From Raphanus sativus (taxonomy: Eukaryota > Streptophyta > Magnoliopsida > Brassicales > Brassicaceae): a DNA stretch of 64,000 nt. Position numbers and translations under genes: made by a program. Of this stretch, positions 22,961 to 34,789 are shown in pieces (position 1 is the stretch's first letter; every line of letters begins with the position of its first letter). The stretch lies in assembly GCF_000801105.2 (NCBI RefSeq), contig NC_079519.1:4400668-4464667 (forward strand), read 5' to 3'. The notes under the pieces are model-generated. The model ran no database searches and was not told the origin of the DNA. It saw only the letters and a program-made list of their open reading frames with translations.

Positions 22961-23582
22961 GTAGTGTATGCCCGTTGAGCAGTTAAAAGAGTAACAAGTG
23001 TTAAATTATAAATATTATCATAACTCAAATAACTATACATGAAAGTAATGTTCAATGGATACATATGACTTAATAAGATAAGGAAAAGAGACGTGTCAAG
23101 ACTGGTTTTAGACTTCTCGTTATATCAATATTGATAGAGGTATGAAGATAAATATGAAAAAGTTCCTCTTTGTATAATCTATCAAATTATAACACTGAAT
23201 GAGACATTAAGTTATAATGGACCCTATTGTTGAAATATGGACAAATATAATTAGTGGATAAGAGACGAAATCAAAGCACACATCATCATTATATTTGACA
23301 CTAAGAAAATATATAACTGTAAACTCTATAAAATTTAGTTGCGTTATATTTCAGCAGATTATTATTTTTTGGAATGCAATTGCAATTGCAAAGACCAAAG
23401 ATAATCTATTTTAAGTGTTTAACCAAAAACAATATATTTTAAGTGTTATAAAATTGTTGGAAAAATATGTAGTTCCGTAGTTTTGGCAAGTCGATCACAA
23501 CCAGTTATGACTTATGTAGTGTGGATACACTGTCTTACTCTAAAGGACTAAACCGAGTTATCTGGGTAATTGTAACTATATG
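22961..23582. other. Intergenic DNA left of the Copia element
   Basis: No gene is visible. A short A-rich insertion between diverged direct repeats of 17 bp lies at 23403-23447 (aatctattttaagtgtt / aatatattttaagtgtt around taaccaaaaac). Confidence 0.4.
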
Positions 23583-23587
23583 TAATC

Positions 23588-23673
23588 TGTTATGTACCAG
23601 ATTGTCATCGACATAACCGGACCGACCAGGACCGTACCGATCACAGAAGATAATGCTTATCGACTGTTGTACT

Positions 23674-23704
<31 letters not shown>

Positions 23705-23773
23705 TATATATATGTAAGACCCCTGGTCAAGATTAATAACAAGAAACACGTTTCCCCAATTAGTTTAACAACA
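23588..23773 (+). repeat. 5' LTR of the Copia element
   Basis: Nearly identical to 31773-31962, with substitutions such as attgtcatcg/attgtgatcg and gtaccgatc/gtacggatc. This copy has an expanded (TA)n tract (about 23674-23713) where the 3' LTR has unique sequence plus a shorter TA run. Starts TGTT, ends AACA. Confidence 0.9.
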
Positions 23774-23810
23774 CGTTATCAGCACGAGACTCTGAAATTC
23801 CGAGCTACCT

Positions 23811-24195
23811 CAAAAACCCTAATTGACGGCCCCACTTCAAACAGCTCGTTCTCTCAAACCGTAAAGATCCAGATGACGATTAATATATCCAATTAAAGCC
23901 CTTGACGAGACGAATCCAACGCCGTCGGCCTCGCCTCAAGCTGACTCTGGACGCGCCCTCACGCTCTATTCTAAGATGCGCCGTCAAGTGACCTAAAACC
24001 CTGAAATTCTAAAACTCATCCGACGACTTCAAACCGTTCGTTCTCTCAAACCGTAAGGATCCAGACGACAAGTAATATATCAAATTGAAGCTCTGGCCGA
24101 GACGAATCCATCGCCGCAAACCTTGTATCAATCCGATATCAAACGCGCCCTCACGCTCCATTATAACCGGCACCGTCAACTGCCATAAAATCCTA
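23811..24195. repeat. 192-bp tandem duplication in the Copia leader
   Basis: Two diverged units share gttctctcaaaccgtaa, gagacgaatcca and cgcgccctcacgctc, offset by 192 bp (for example 23848 and 24040). They lie between the primer-binding region and gag, in a 2-kb untranslated leader. Confidence 0.75.
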
Positions 24196-25064
24196 ATCTC
24201 TTCTTTTTTTTACAATTTGTGTTTGATCATTATTCTAACTTGTTTTTAACTCTTGTGTTTAAGGTTTAACCAAGATCAAATACTTGATTCATAAATACCA
24301 TTCAAACCAATTGGATGTTAAGAAGAGGCGACCAACTCCTGATCCGTTCCGGTCATGCAGTTCGCGACCCGACTCATTTCTGCTCTCGGTGGTCCGGTTC
24401 TACAAACATCAAAGTTTAGGTAATTAAAATTCTGAAACCTAAAAGAGAACCCATACTGAATTTGGTTGATTGATAAAGGTTTAAGACCACTAAAATTTGC
24501 AAAATCTCAAATCCTAAGATAATAGATCCCAAAACCCTTTAAGTAAGTTGGAACTTTTAAGTTCAACAGAGATTGTTTCTAACAATTAAACTCGAAACCC
24601 TAATGGTTTTGAATCTCACAGTCTGATCTATTGATCTATAAAGTAACTAAAACCATAAATATGACCTACTATGTATTATGGTCTAAAAATTAATTAAAAT
24701 TCATGATAATCTCCTAAAAATCTCCAAAGTTTGTTTTCCATCATCAGAATCCGACCCATTGGTCTGGAACTATGTGGAAAATGATTTTTCGGTTTCTGGT
24801 CAGAAATTGACCTCTTCAAATAAATTCCGAAAAATTAATTAAAATTCACCAAAACTCATGATAAATCCTAACTAAGAAACCCTATAAGTAGTTTCATCAA
24901 ATTCGTTTTTAATCACATAGGCATAGTGTAAATTTTTCATACCGAAAAAACTGCATAAAAAGTGTGTGATTGTTTGAAGTGTTTGAATCACCTAGAAATG
25001 ATTGTTAGGATCTCATTCTTTTGGTTGAATTATTGGAGATTGCTAGAAAAATTCGGATTTTTCC

Positions 25065-25340
25065 AGATTGCTAAATTGAAAATTTTACTTTTTCTAAAAC
25101 TTTCCGGTTTTGTGAAAATTGACTTTTATGGTTTCTGAAAATTTCCATATTAGTTTTAGAATAATGGAAGATTGCTAAAACTTGTTTTAAAACCATAATT
25201 GAATGTTTCCAGATTGCTAGAATGCAAAATTAACTTTTCTAAAAACTTCCGTTCTTTAAGAAAATGTCTTTTATAAGTTGCTGGAAACTTTCCATTTTTC
25301 TTTTGAAAGATTAGAAAAATGCTATAATTGTTAAGATTGA
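25065..25340. repeat. Diverged tandem duplication, period about 146 bp
   Basis: The phrase ttccagattgcta followed by aattttact/aattaact and ttttctaaa recurs at about 25065 and 25209. It is part of the Copia untranslated leader. Confidence 0.5.
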
Positions 25341-25785
25341 TCTGATTTTTTTAAGTCATATAATGACTATTCAGATCAATGGTTTCGAAAATGACTATTC
25401 AGATTAAAAAAGTGGAACCCCATATTTTCGAAACCCTAAACCCTATTTTCTCTCTCTAGAATCCGATTACTTTTAAATCATCTAGAATCAATAGTTTGAT
25501 CTGAATTTAAATTTTTTTTAGCTCATCTTGATCATGTAGACAATGAGAAAATCGGATTGCTAGATTGAATGGAAAATCGGATTGCATTGCATAAATTCAA
25601 AGGTTAAAAGAAACCAAAGTTGCATTGCTATATTGACTAAAAATAAATCAGATTGAATTATATAATTTAGAGGTTGAAAAAAACCAAATCACATTGCATA
25701 ATTACAAGGTTGAAAGAAACCCAAAATGCATTGTTCGAATCCGATTATAAGTCAAATAATAAGACTCTAAAATCTATATTTTTAG

Positions 25786-27321
25786 ATGTCGAATTTGGAT
25801 TATCCAGCCCTTAATCTCTCTGGAGATAATTATTTAAAATGGGCCATGAACACTGCAATTGTCCTGAAGATAAGAGGACTTGACATATGTATCATCAAAG
25901 GCGAGTATGCAACAGAAAATGAAAAATATGGGGCAGTAACAATTATTCGCCAACATCTCACTGAGGATCTCAGAGATCAGTATCTAAATATTGCAAACCC
26001 TCTAGACCTTTGGACAGAGTTACAATCCAGATACACAATAGTGTTATTACCAAAGGCTAGGTATGAGTGGATAAATCTCAGATTTCAGGACTTTAAGTCC
26101 GTAGATGAATATAACTCAGCTCTAATCAAAATCGTTTCTAAATTGAAACTATGTGGTGAAGAGGTAACAGAGGAAAATTTACTGGAAAAGACATTCCTCA
26201 CAGTTGATCCAAGGGATCTATTGTTACAATATACCTACAGAAAAAGGGTTTCACCACTTATACGAACTAGGTGATTTTCCCGTGCTCATGCACGGATGTA
26301 AATATTTACAAAATATACTATAATATTTGATTGCTATATACTTTAATTTTAAAATTTTATGCATAATTTATATTAATAATATTATATTACTTTAATTAGA
26401 CATATCATTTTAGATATGTTATATCTAGTCGATTTAGTTATCATTTAGGTATATTGGATTACATTTATTTATCTGAATTCAACTATAATATTTTTATTCT
26501 AAATATATTAAAATTTTGATTAATTTTCTTATTTTCATTTTGGTTGGTTGTTGTCTTCCTTAATTTTAATATATTCTATTATCTTAGATATAAGGTTGAT
26601 AAGTTTATATACTTAATTATTTTATGTAATCATCTAAGAAATTAGATAGATATATCAAAATATTTATATTACTTTGAAAATATATATATTTATATTGTTT
26701 AAAATTATTTTAAAAATAAATAATATTTATTTTTCTAATATCAAAATTACCTTTCTGGAATTTTGTATTTATGAAATCACATTATATACAAATATATATA
26801 TTTCATCTAAGAAACAATAGATATAAAGTGAGTATTTATTACTTCAAAATTATAATTTATGTTATTTAAAAATATTTTTAAAATAGAATACTACTATCTA
26901 GTGAAATTTCCTTTTTAATGAAATCATATTATATATACATATATATTTTTTCGTTTTTAAATTCAATTTTTATAATTTATAAATTTTCCTTTTTAATATA
27001 TATGTTATATGGAAATTTTCAAAAGGAAAATTAAAAAAATAATTATTATTAAATGTAATATTTTAATTCATTAAGGGTATCAATGTAATCAACCATCTTA
27101 AAAATTAACGTGAGCGCGACACATAGGAAACTGACTTCTCAAATAATATTATAGAGATTTGATTTTGTATCTATTACAAGCTGAGAAGAATAATGAGATA
27201 CTAAAGCGAAACCAGTGAGATGAGACTTCCTGAAGCCAATAAGGCTGGAGAGAACAAGGATGAATCCAAAGAAGCCATGTACAGAATAATAAAAGGAGTG
27301 GCCAGCATATACATTGCTTAA
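25786..27321 (+). pseudogene. Copia gag, split by a Helitron
   Basis: The reading frame from 25786 encodes MSNLDYPALNLSGDNYLKWA, DLWTELQSRY and LRFQDFKSVDEYNSAL, a typical Copia gag capsid (DUF4219 then UBN2). After QYTYR a frame shift occurs (read-on KGFTTYTN). The frame is then cut by the Helitron at 26267-27157. Removing it restores TNLILYLLQAEKNNEILKRN across the junction, exactly as in other Copia gags. A further one-base shift precedes EANKAGENKDESKEAMY, and the frame stops at 27319-27321. It is non-functional. Confidence 0.85.
26267..27157 (-). mobile_element. Non-autonomous Helitron A inside Copia gag
   Basis: On the minus strand it starts TCTCTATAATATTATTTGAG (27157) and ends with the hairpin CCGTGCATGAGCACGG, then a short spacer and CTAG (26267). 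It sits between A (26266) and T (27158). Excision on paper restores the gag reading frame, which fixes the borders exactly. The ends match the element at 27417-28986. 891 bp, no ORF. Confidence 0.9.
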
Positions 27322-27416
27322 GAATCGAGATTTCGACATTCTGATTTTATGTTTTGATTTTTTGTCATTTATGATTTTTTTTATATAATAAGAGTTGTTT
27401 TAGTTTTATATTATCA

Positions 27417-28986
27417 CTAGGTGATTCTCCCGTGCTCATGCACGGGAATAAATACTTATAAAATAATCAAATCATAATAATTGTTAAAAATTTACATATG
27501 TTTTTTATAATTTTAAGTAATTTTATTACTTATATTTATGATGAATAAAGAGAATTGTATTAGGTATCATTATATGGATATAAAAATCTATATATTTGTT
27601 CATAATTTTTAAGTTATTTTAATTTATATCATAAAAATAATATTAAATATCATTATGTTCTCATCTTAATTAGATATGCAATTCTATGTATAGTAATTTG
27701 GATCAATTCATGTATGGTATCGTTGAGGTTTATATTTGGTTTCAAAGTAAACAACAATTTTTAATTAAGTTACAATTAAATTTTTATTTTAATTTTATTT
27801 AGTTTGGTTTATTCTATTAGATTTGTAAATGTATTTATACAAGTTTTTATAATTGTATATATGTTTTCTGAGAAAAAGAAATATAAAGCTGAAATTGCGT
27901 TAATAAAAATACTTCTAATATTTAATTTTTAATATATCTTATTTTGGATAAAATTATATAAAATAAATTAATGTGCTAATAGATTAAGAATTGAATAAGC
28001 AAACCAATTCAGAAATATTTCAATTCATTGATTAATTTCGAATTCATAAGATAGTTACACCCAGAAATTCAAAAGATTGTATTTATACATATGTTTTCAT
28101 TTTAATTAGTTATCTTATTTCAAACATAATATTTTGGACAGTTCAAGTGTTCATTGTTGGGTATATTTTCGCATCTATTATTTCAAACTGAACACCTGTT
28201 TTTTTTTACTTTAATAAGATTAAAATTGAATTACAATTTTAGCTTAATTTAGTTCAGTTCATCTTTTTATATTTCTAAGTATATTTTATAAATCTTATAA
28301 AATTTGGTAAGTTTATTTTTAAAAAAAATATAGAAACACACAGAAATGTTGTAGTTGCATTCATGAACATGTTTTATAATATTTAAAATTCATGTACATA
28401 TATGAATATTTATAAAACAAGTAAATCCTAATAATTGGTAAATCATCACTTGTTAATTGTGGATACATTTTATAATTTTATCAATAAAAATTAGGTAAAT
28501 TTTAATTTTAATTTATAAATTTTCTTAATGATATTAGATGATCACTTTACGTTGTTTGAAATTAATTTTCTTTAAATCATTTAATCAAAATATAATCATT
28601 TTAAAATATGTTTTCTTAAAAAATTGTCTTAACTATTTTCTTTTTTAAATTATATGTATACACCTATATATTTTGAAAATTATTAGATATTCACTTATTT
28701 ATGTTTTTAGGGAAAATATAAAGTAAGAAAAAATAAATTCGTTTTGTATATAAAAATCTATATATTTTTATAGATATTTCCTTTTTATTATATATGGGTT
28801 TATAAGATAAATAAACTATAATAAAAAGATAATTGAAGTTTTATTAATAAAAAGGAAACTAAACAATTTTTAGTAATAGGTATAACTAAAATTAATTCAT
28901 TAAAGGTATTCGTGTAATCAACCATTATGAGAATCAACGTGAGCGCGACACATAGGAAACTGACTTCTCAAATAATATTATAGAGA
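27417..28986 (-). mobile_element. Non-autonomous Helitron B, same family, same Copia host
   Basis: The minus-strand 5' end is TCTCTATAATATTATTTGAG. The 3' end has a perfect 7-bp hairpin CCCGTGC-ATGA-GCACGGG (27429-27446), then agaatcacCTAG, in an A/T target. 1,570 bp, AT-rich, no transposase. It lies 259 bp from Helitron A in the same orientation and shares its last 70 bp almost exactly. Confidence 0.88.
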
Positions 28987-29342
28987 TGTTTGACTTGCTT
29001 GATAATTTTTTGATTGATAAATGACAAATGAAAATTTAAAAATGAGTATAGTAATTAAAAATCATCCGACCAAAGGCATTGCTTAAAAGGGGCATGAATT
29101 ATTCACCCAAATAAAAGTTCCATTTGAGTTATAAAATTTTGAAAAATGAATGGTTTCCACATTGAACCAATGGGCAAAGGAAATATAAGTTCCTTAAGAT
29201 TATAAAGAAAGTAAAAATCGCCCAAAGCATAAAAATGGTCGAAACTGTACTCCCAACTGATCTAAACTATGCTAAAAGATCAGTATGATAAAGGCAAAAG
29301 GCCTAGGTAACCAGATAGGTTGACCACAAAATTTTATACACT

Positions 29343-29395
29343 TTATGGCATGATTGGACTAGCCATCCAGGTCTTTATATGCAAAGATTGATATA
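29343..29395 (+). pseudogene. Copia pre-integrase remnant
   Basis: The frame reads LWHDWTSHPGLYMQRLI and then a stop. It corresponds to the LWH-x-RLGHPG core of the GAG-pre-integrase domain of Copia polyproteins. It shows that pol once followed gag here. Confidence 0.6.
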
Positions 29396-31772
29396 AAAAA
29401 AGGCACAAAAGAGTTATCTCATAGAATCTCACGTTGTGTAACATGTACACAAGGGAAACTCAATAGGCTATAATGTTCCAAGCATCTAAACAGATTTATA
29501 GCATGTTCATGAGGGGGAGAAATGACACTCCCGTGGTCCATGAACAACACTAAAAATCCGAGTGACATGGTCTATGACTATGATAGAACTTGGCCGAATT
29601 CTTTGTGATACAAAGATCACTAGCTAATGTTTGGGAACACATGGATTTACATGTAATAAAAATATGCATCAGGCCATATTAAGTGAGCATAGATATTCCC
29701 ATCTAAGAATGATAAAGGGTCATGATCCAGACATAGACCATCCTAAGAGATTATGTATAGACCACCACAATAATATGTGCCGTCTAGGATGAAACCTCAT
29801 AAGAAGATGAGATAAGATTGGGAATATATGTTGGATATGAGAATGTTTTCTCCCACGATTTTATAAGAAACTTTGAGCCAAATATGGGTGATCAGATTAA
29901 GGCCAGGTTTACGGATTGCATGATTAAATCCGACTATCCAACATCAGGGGGAGAAAGAAATAAGCTGGTACAAGTATAAAGAAATGGAATGGTATTAACC
30001 ATCCTTGTCTTGGCAAGATCCTCGGACCAGAGAATATGATTTAAGACGTCCAAAAAAAGATCATACAAAGCTAGCTAAAAGAATGCCAGACAGATTAGAC
30101 CCGAAAAGAAAAGAAAAAGAATGACTAAGTCATACCAGCTTAAGCACCACGAAATTAATGTCCTAGAAGAGACATAATCAAGTTGCTATAGAGTCTAAAG
30201 ATAGACCAATATGTTCCATAAGATAAGGAACCTCGGAAATGAAAAGAAAGGTGCATATAAATGACATATCCAAGGTCATAAGGGAAACCAGACTAGACAT
30301 TGAGATAAGGCTGCGCAGCTAACATCTAAGGTACCAGACCATGTAGTTTGGGACGCCAAACTGCAAGGTAAATGAAGGTTCTTAGTAAGAATGAAATCTC
30401 TAATCGATTAGTTCATGGAACACAATGGAACACTATAAAAGAAGTGTCGACACATAAAAGATAAAGATGCATAAGAAAATAGCACTTGAGTTTAAAAGAT
30501 ATAAGCGAGGATCAGAACCCACGAGAATACAAGAATGCATTCATAGACTAAAGGAAACCGTGGGGGTTCAAAGAAAGATTCAAAGAATCTATAAAAGAGA
30601 TGTGTATATTGGCCATATATAGAAACACCATCTGATAAGATAAAACCAGTGAAAAATAGGTCATGTGTGGGAAAGGAAAAGAAACCGTGAGACATGGACT
30701 AAGGTGTTCATATTACTATTTAAAGCATTCAAGGAATGGCTTGATTACACAAGGATACTCACAGAGACCAAGTAACAGATTATAAGGAGATGTACTCCTA
30801 TGTGGTGGATGCTACTATAAATTCGAAAATGATAAAGGTCTGGATATAAGAAAAGAGAAATGTAGTAAGCAGCATGATTGATCACTGGATAAAGAAATGA
30901 TAAAAGTATCAAAAAGATGAGAAAAGAAATTCTCATAGAATAGTTTTGTTCCTAAGCTATTCATGCACTGAAACAAGGCAGCTGCAAATGATAGACTAAG
31001 AAAATACTTAGTACAATCAGTCCATAGATCCTTATAGAGGATATTATAATTCCTTGTGTTTATGTTTATACCAAACCAACCTAAAGAGAGGTTCAATGGT
31101 TCAATGATTTCAAAGATACAAGTTATCAATTGATTTTGGACAGAATATGATGGGACTAGAAACCTTAGCCATATATGAGTATATTGGCGTGTGATGACAA
31201 GGTCTATGACTTAACATGTATGTTTTCGAAAACATAACATTGTCTACGACAAAATGAAAGAAGTCATGAGACATCATCCAGAGATAGTGACCAGAACAAT
31301 GTCTGAGTCAATAATAAAATGAAAGTGTCCACGGTATGGCAAAGCCATGAGACTAGAGGAACCATGGGACATGAGAGGACCTGCAAAAAAGATTTAATCG
31401 CAGGATAAAGGTACATCCAAGTACTGGTCGAGTACTATCCGAGTACTGATTGAGCATCATCCATCCGACCAGAACATGGAGACATTGTCAAGTGGTCAGC
31501 ATCAAAGGAGCACGTCTTGATCATGTCCAAATGAAGTTCCAGAAGGCCGGCAAAATTACAAAATATTACAAGAAGCTCATCGACCAGATAAGAATGCATC
31601 GTCCAAAGATCTACAGTGATGCATTCATCAGGGGGAGTTCATGTGTTGTACTCTTTTTCCTGTCCATGTTCCCATTTTGCCACATTGGTTTTGGGTTTTT
31701 CCAGGAGAGGTTTTAATGAGGCAACATTAATCATGCAACGAACCAGTACCGGATGTGTCGATTAAGGAGGAG

Positions 31773-31962
31773 TGTTATGTACCAGATTGTGATCGACATA
31801 ACCGGACCGACCAGGACCGTACGGATCACAGAAGATAATGCTTATCGACTGTTGTACTTATCCAATTAAGATAAACACGACCTGATGTATATATATATAT
31901 ATGTAAGACCCCTGGTCAAGATTAATAACAAGAAACACGTTTCCCCAATTAGTTTAACAACA
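31773..31962 (+). repeat. 3' LTR of the Copia element
   Basis: Begins TGTTATGTACC directly after the polypurine tract and ends AACAACA. It carries ccaattaagataaacacgac, absent from the 5' LTR, followed by a short (TA)n tract. Few substitutions separate the LTRs, so the insertion itself is not very old although the coding part is decayed. Confidence 0.9.
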
Positions 31963-31967
31963 TTATC

Positions 31968-33457
31968 TAAATTATACTCCGTATTAAAGTTATATAATTA
32001 AATATTTTTAGTATAATTTAGGTTATTTCAATTATTTAGGTTATTTAAACTAATCATGACTAATTGTTATGGCCTACTCATAAATAAAACAAGTCCAAAG
32101 TTCAAGTCTAACCCGCATGATTACCAAAATATCAAATATATAAAACTACGGCCTTATGATGATCATAACATCTATTCGTCTTAAAATTAAGAAATCTTAA
32201 ATTGTAATATGAAGATATTCATGTCCTTGTTTCATTCATCAACTTACGTCATTCATTTTGAAAAAGACAGTACTATAATTTTTGAAAATTAGGTGCGAAT
32301 GTGCCAGATGAGACGGGAATCCCATTCAAAATCGTATTTGATACTAATTTCAGAACTTAACTGGCCATGTATTATTTACCGTAGTTAAAAAGAAAGTATT
32401 TCTAAGTTCTACATAAAAGTAGATTGTTACCTAACCACAAATCATATGTTATTTCTAAGTTCTACAAAGCCACATGTTCATTCCAGTTTTTCAACAACAC
32501 CAAATGTCGCAAGTCTAGCCTAAAATGAATCAAATTTTAGAATCTGGACATCTTAAGAATATTGAAAGTTCAAGGAATGTGAGAATGTTAATTTGAGAGC
32601 AGATAAATTTGAGTCTAATTTTGAGAAATAACAACGGTTTAGTAACCTATGAGTCCATTAAGAACCGCCACCAATTTACCTGGGATCGAACCCTCTTTTA
32701 AAATTTGAAATGCTTTTAGTACAAAACATAAATTTCTAATGGACAAATGGTCACTTAAATGATTAAACTTGCATGAGAACTGAAGTGATCATAATGTCGG
32801 GTCCGATGACAGTTGGGAGCTTATAAGAAAAACGCATAAAATAGTAAACCAATGGAAAAGGGAGTGACATGCGTGGACCGACACAACACAAACAGCCATG
32901 AATGAAATTTGAGCACATTCACTACTGGCCATAGTCGTCGCATGTGCTTCTTCATCAATTCCTCGTCCGCCTTCCTTTTTGCTTTTCCATATATTAAATT
33001 CACAAAGAAATAATAAAAGGTCCTCACTTTCACACAACTGAATTGCACAACAATCAAGATTTGTTGATCATTTCACTTCCATAAATGGAGAGGTTATGTG
33101 TGTGTTTGTGAAAGTGTTTGCAAGTATACATGTGTTATAGGTCGGTTCGTTTCACCGTGTTAGGATATTAGCGACAGGCGACTATACTTACTAATGATAA
33201 AGCTCTGCATGTGCACATCGTTTTCAAATACTCGTTAATCTTTGTTGAATCTTGATGTTTATACCAAAGGTAAAAAACGAGCATGGTTGGTGTTGTATAT
33301 TATTCCCAATAACAAGAAACAAACCCCCGAACTTATACAAACTGGCCATGCAATTTAAGGGATTATAGACGATATTTTGAAAATTTTAACTAAAATTTCT
33401 TTTGGAGCTTTTGTTTGTGTAATCTTTTTTTCAAAAATTTTAGGGATTTAAGACCAA
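31968..33457. other. Intergenic DNA, no gene recognised
   Basis: Overlapping minus-strand frames of about 80 residues at 32789-33057 show no recognisable family. A lone tRNA-B-box-like phrase (gggatcgaaccc, 32681-32692) has no matching A box. No trace of PATL3 is seen. Confidence 0.4.
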
Positions 33458-34345
33458 CTAGATCTTGACCCGCCCGACCGGGCGGGTATTTATTTTATGT
33501 TTTTAATTTTTCTTTTAATATTAAATGATGTATTTGTAATATTTAAATATAAATTTAGATTGGAAATTTATCTTTGCAGTTATAATAAAAATTAAAATTA
33601 AAAATTTAATAAAATATTCTGATATAAATTTAAAATTTTCTAATTAAAATAATATAGAGTTGGGTCATAATTTTTTTCAATTCAAAAATCTTAGCATCCC
33701 TCAAAAACAAAGAAAATAAAATTATAAATACATAAAACATATAACCATATTTGGGACTATACTTTCTACTAAAATAAATTTGTTAAAGAAAATAATGTTG
33801 CGCTGTTTTTGTTTATTTCTAGAGCTTGACTCGTGACCGTATAAATATTTTATTTCACTTTAATTTTTTTCTATGTACTAATGGTACACTATATATATTT
33901 GTAAATTAAAATGTATTACATAATTTTTAATATAACATTTTAAAACATAACGATTTTATTTATTAGTTTTAAATAATTATATTTTGTGATTTAATCGTCT
34001 ATTAGATCATAGTGTATCATATAAACAAATCTTATATTTATAACTAATTGGACTTATATAGGAAGTATTATGCTAATAATATATAAAAATTATATTTTAT
34101 TTTTATGTTATATAAATTGATTATATGTTATATATTAGGAAATATATTTTGGTTAAGATTTTGTTAAGGAAATCTGTTATTTAAATTAGGAAAAAATATT
34201 AAATGCTTTAATCTATTATTTAAATTAGGAAAAGACAATCATACTTAAATATATCTTCATTTAATACCTCAGTGGCATGACAATGTAAATATAATGAAAA
34301 ACTAAGAGTTAATCTAATTTTGTACTTATGTTTTAATAGAATAGA
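33458..34345 (-). mobile_element. Non-autonomous Helitron with strong terminal hairpin
   Basis: On the minus strand it starts TCTATTCTATTAAAACATAA (34345) and ends with the hairpin CCGCCCGGTCGGGCGG, then gtcaagatCTAG (33458). It lies between A and T. 888 bp, AT-rich, non-coding. Confidence 0.8.
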
Positions 34346-34789
34346 TAGAATAGATTTATTTATTAGGTTTGGTTCAGGGTAGCGCTAGATATTAATTTCA
34401 GTATTTGTCCGTCTAGTATGTTATTAAATTTCTAAGTAGTAAAAGTCCATGGTAAATTAAAATATTAATTAACTTTCTAAGTTTTTGCATCAATTCCAAA
34501 TCATCAATTTCAAACAATCCCATGATAATCGACGAATACCTTTTGTTGGTCTTTCTAATTTTGAAAAAAAAAACAGATCCATCTGAAAACAATATTTTTT
34601 GGTACTATATTCGTTTGGTTCTTTTCTTATGTTTCTTCCGACACATCTGACTCCTTCACTACCTCAACGTATCTATCTCTCTGTAATAACTTGTCTCGGT
34701 TAAAACTTAAAAAGTCTGATATAATTCGTTTAGATCGTACAATATCAGAAATAAAACGTTACTGTAAACAAAAAGAGAAAACAATAATA
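34346..34789. other. AT-rich DNA between Helitron and LINE
   Basis: No gene or repeat border was recognised. The final bases, aaacaaaaagag (about 34767-34778), resemble aaacaaaagag after the LINE A-tail and could be a target duplication, but both are low-complexity. Confidence 0.35.

Larger units (their letters stand above)
23588..31962 (+). mobile_element. Ty1/Copia LTR retrotransposon, degraded, with two Helitrons inserted
   Basis: Two LTRs of 186 and 190 bp begin TGTTATGTACC and end AACAACA. A 5-bp target duplication flanks the element (taatc 23583-23587, ttatc 31963-31967, one mismatch). Just inside the left LTR is the Copia-type primer-site phrase cgttatcagcacgag. A polypurine stretch aaggaggag (31764-31772) precedes the right LTR. 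A gag fragment of the DUF4219/UBN2 type starts at 25786. A pre-integrase remnant LWHDWTSHPGLYMQ occurs at 29343. The rest of pol is broken beyond reading. Helitrons at 26267-27157 and 27417-28986 account for 2.46 kb of the 8.4 kb. The element occupies the place where PATL3 stands in Arabidopsis. Confidence 0.9.

Noticed and set aside
32681..32692. tRNA/SINE B-box-like phrase gggatcgaaccc
   Set aside because: No A box at tRNA spacing, no cloverleaf and no A-tail nearby.
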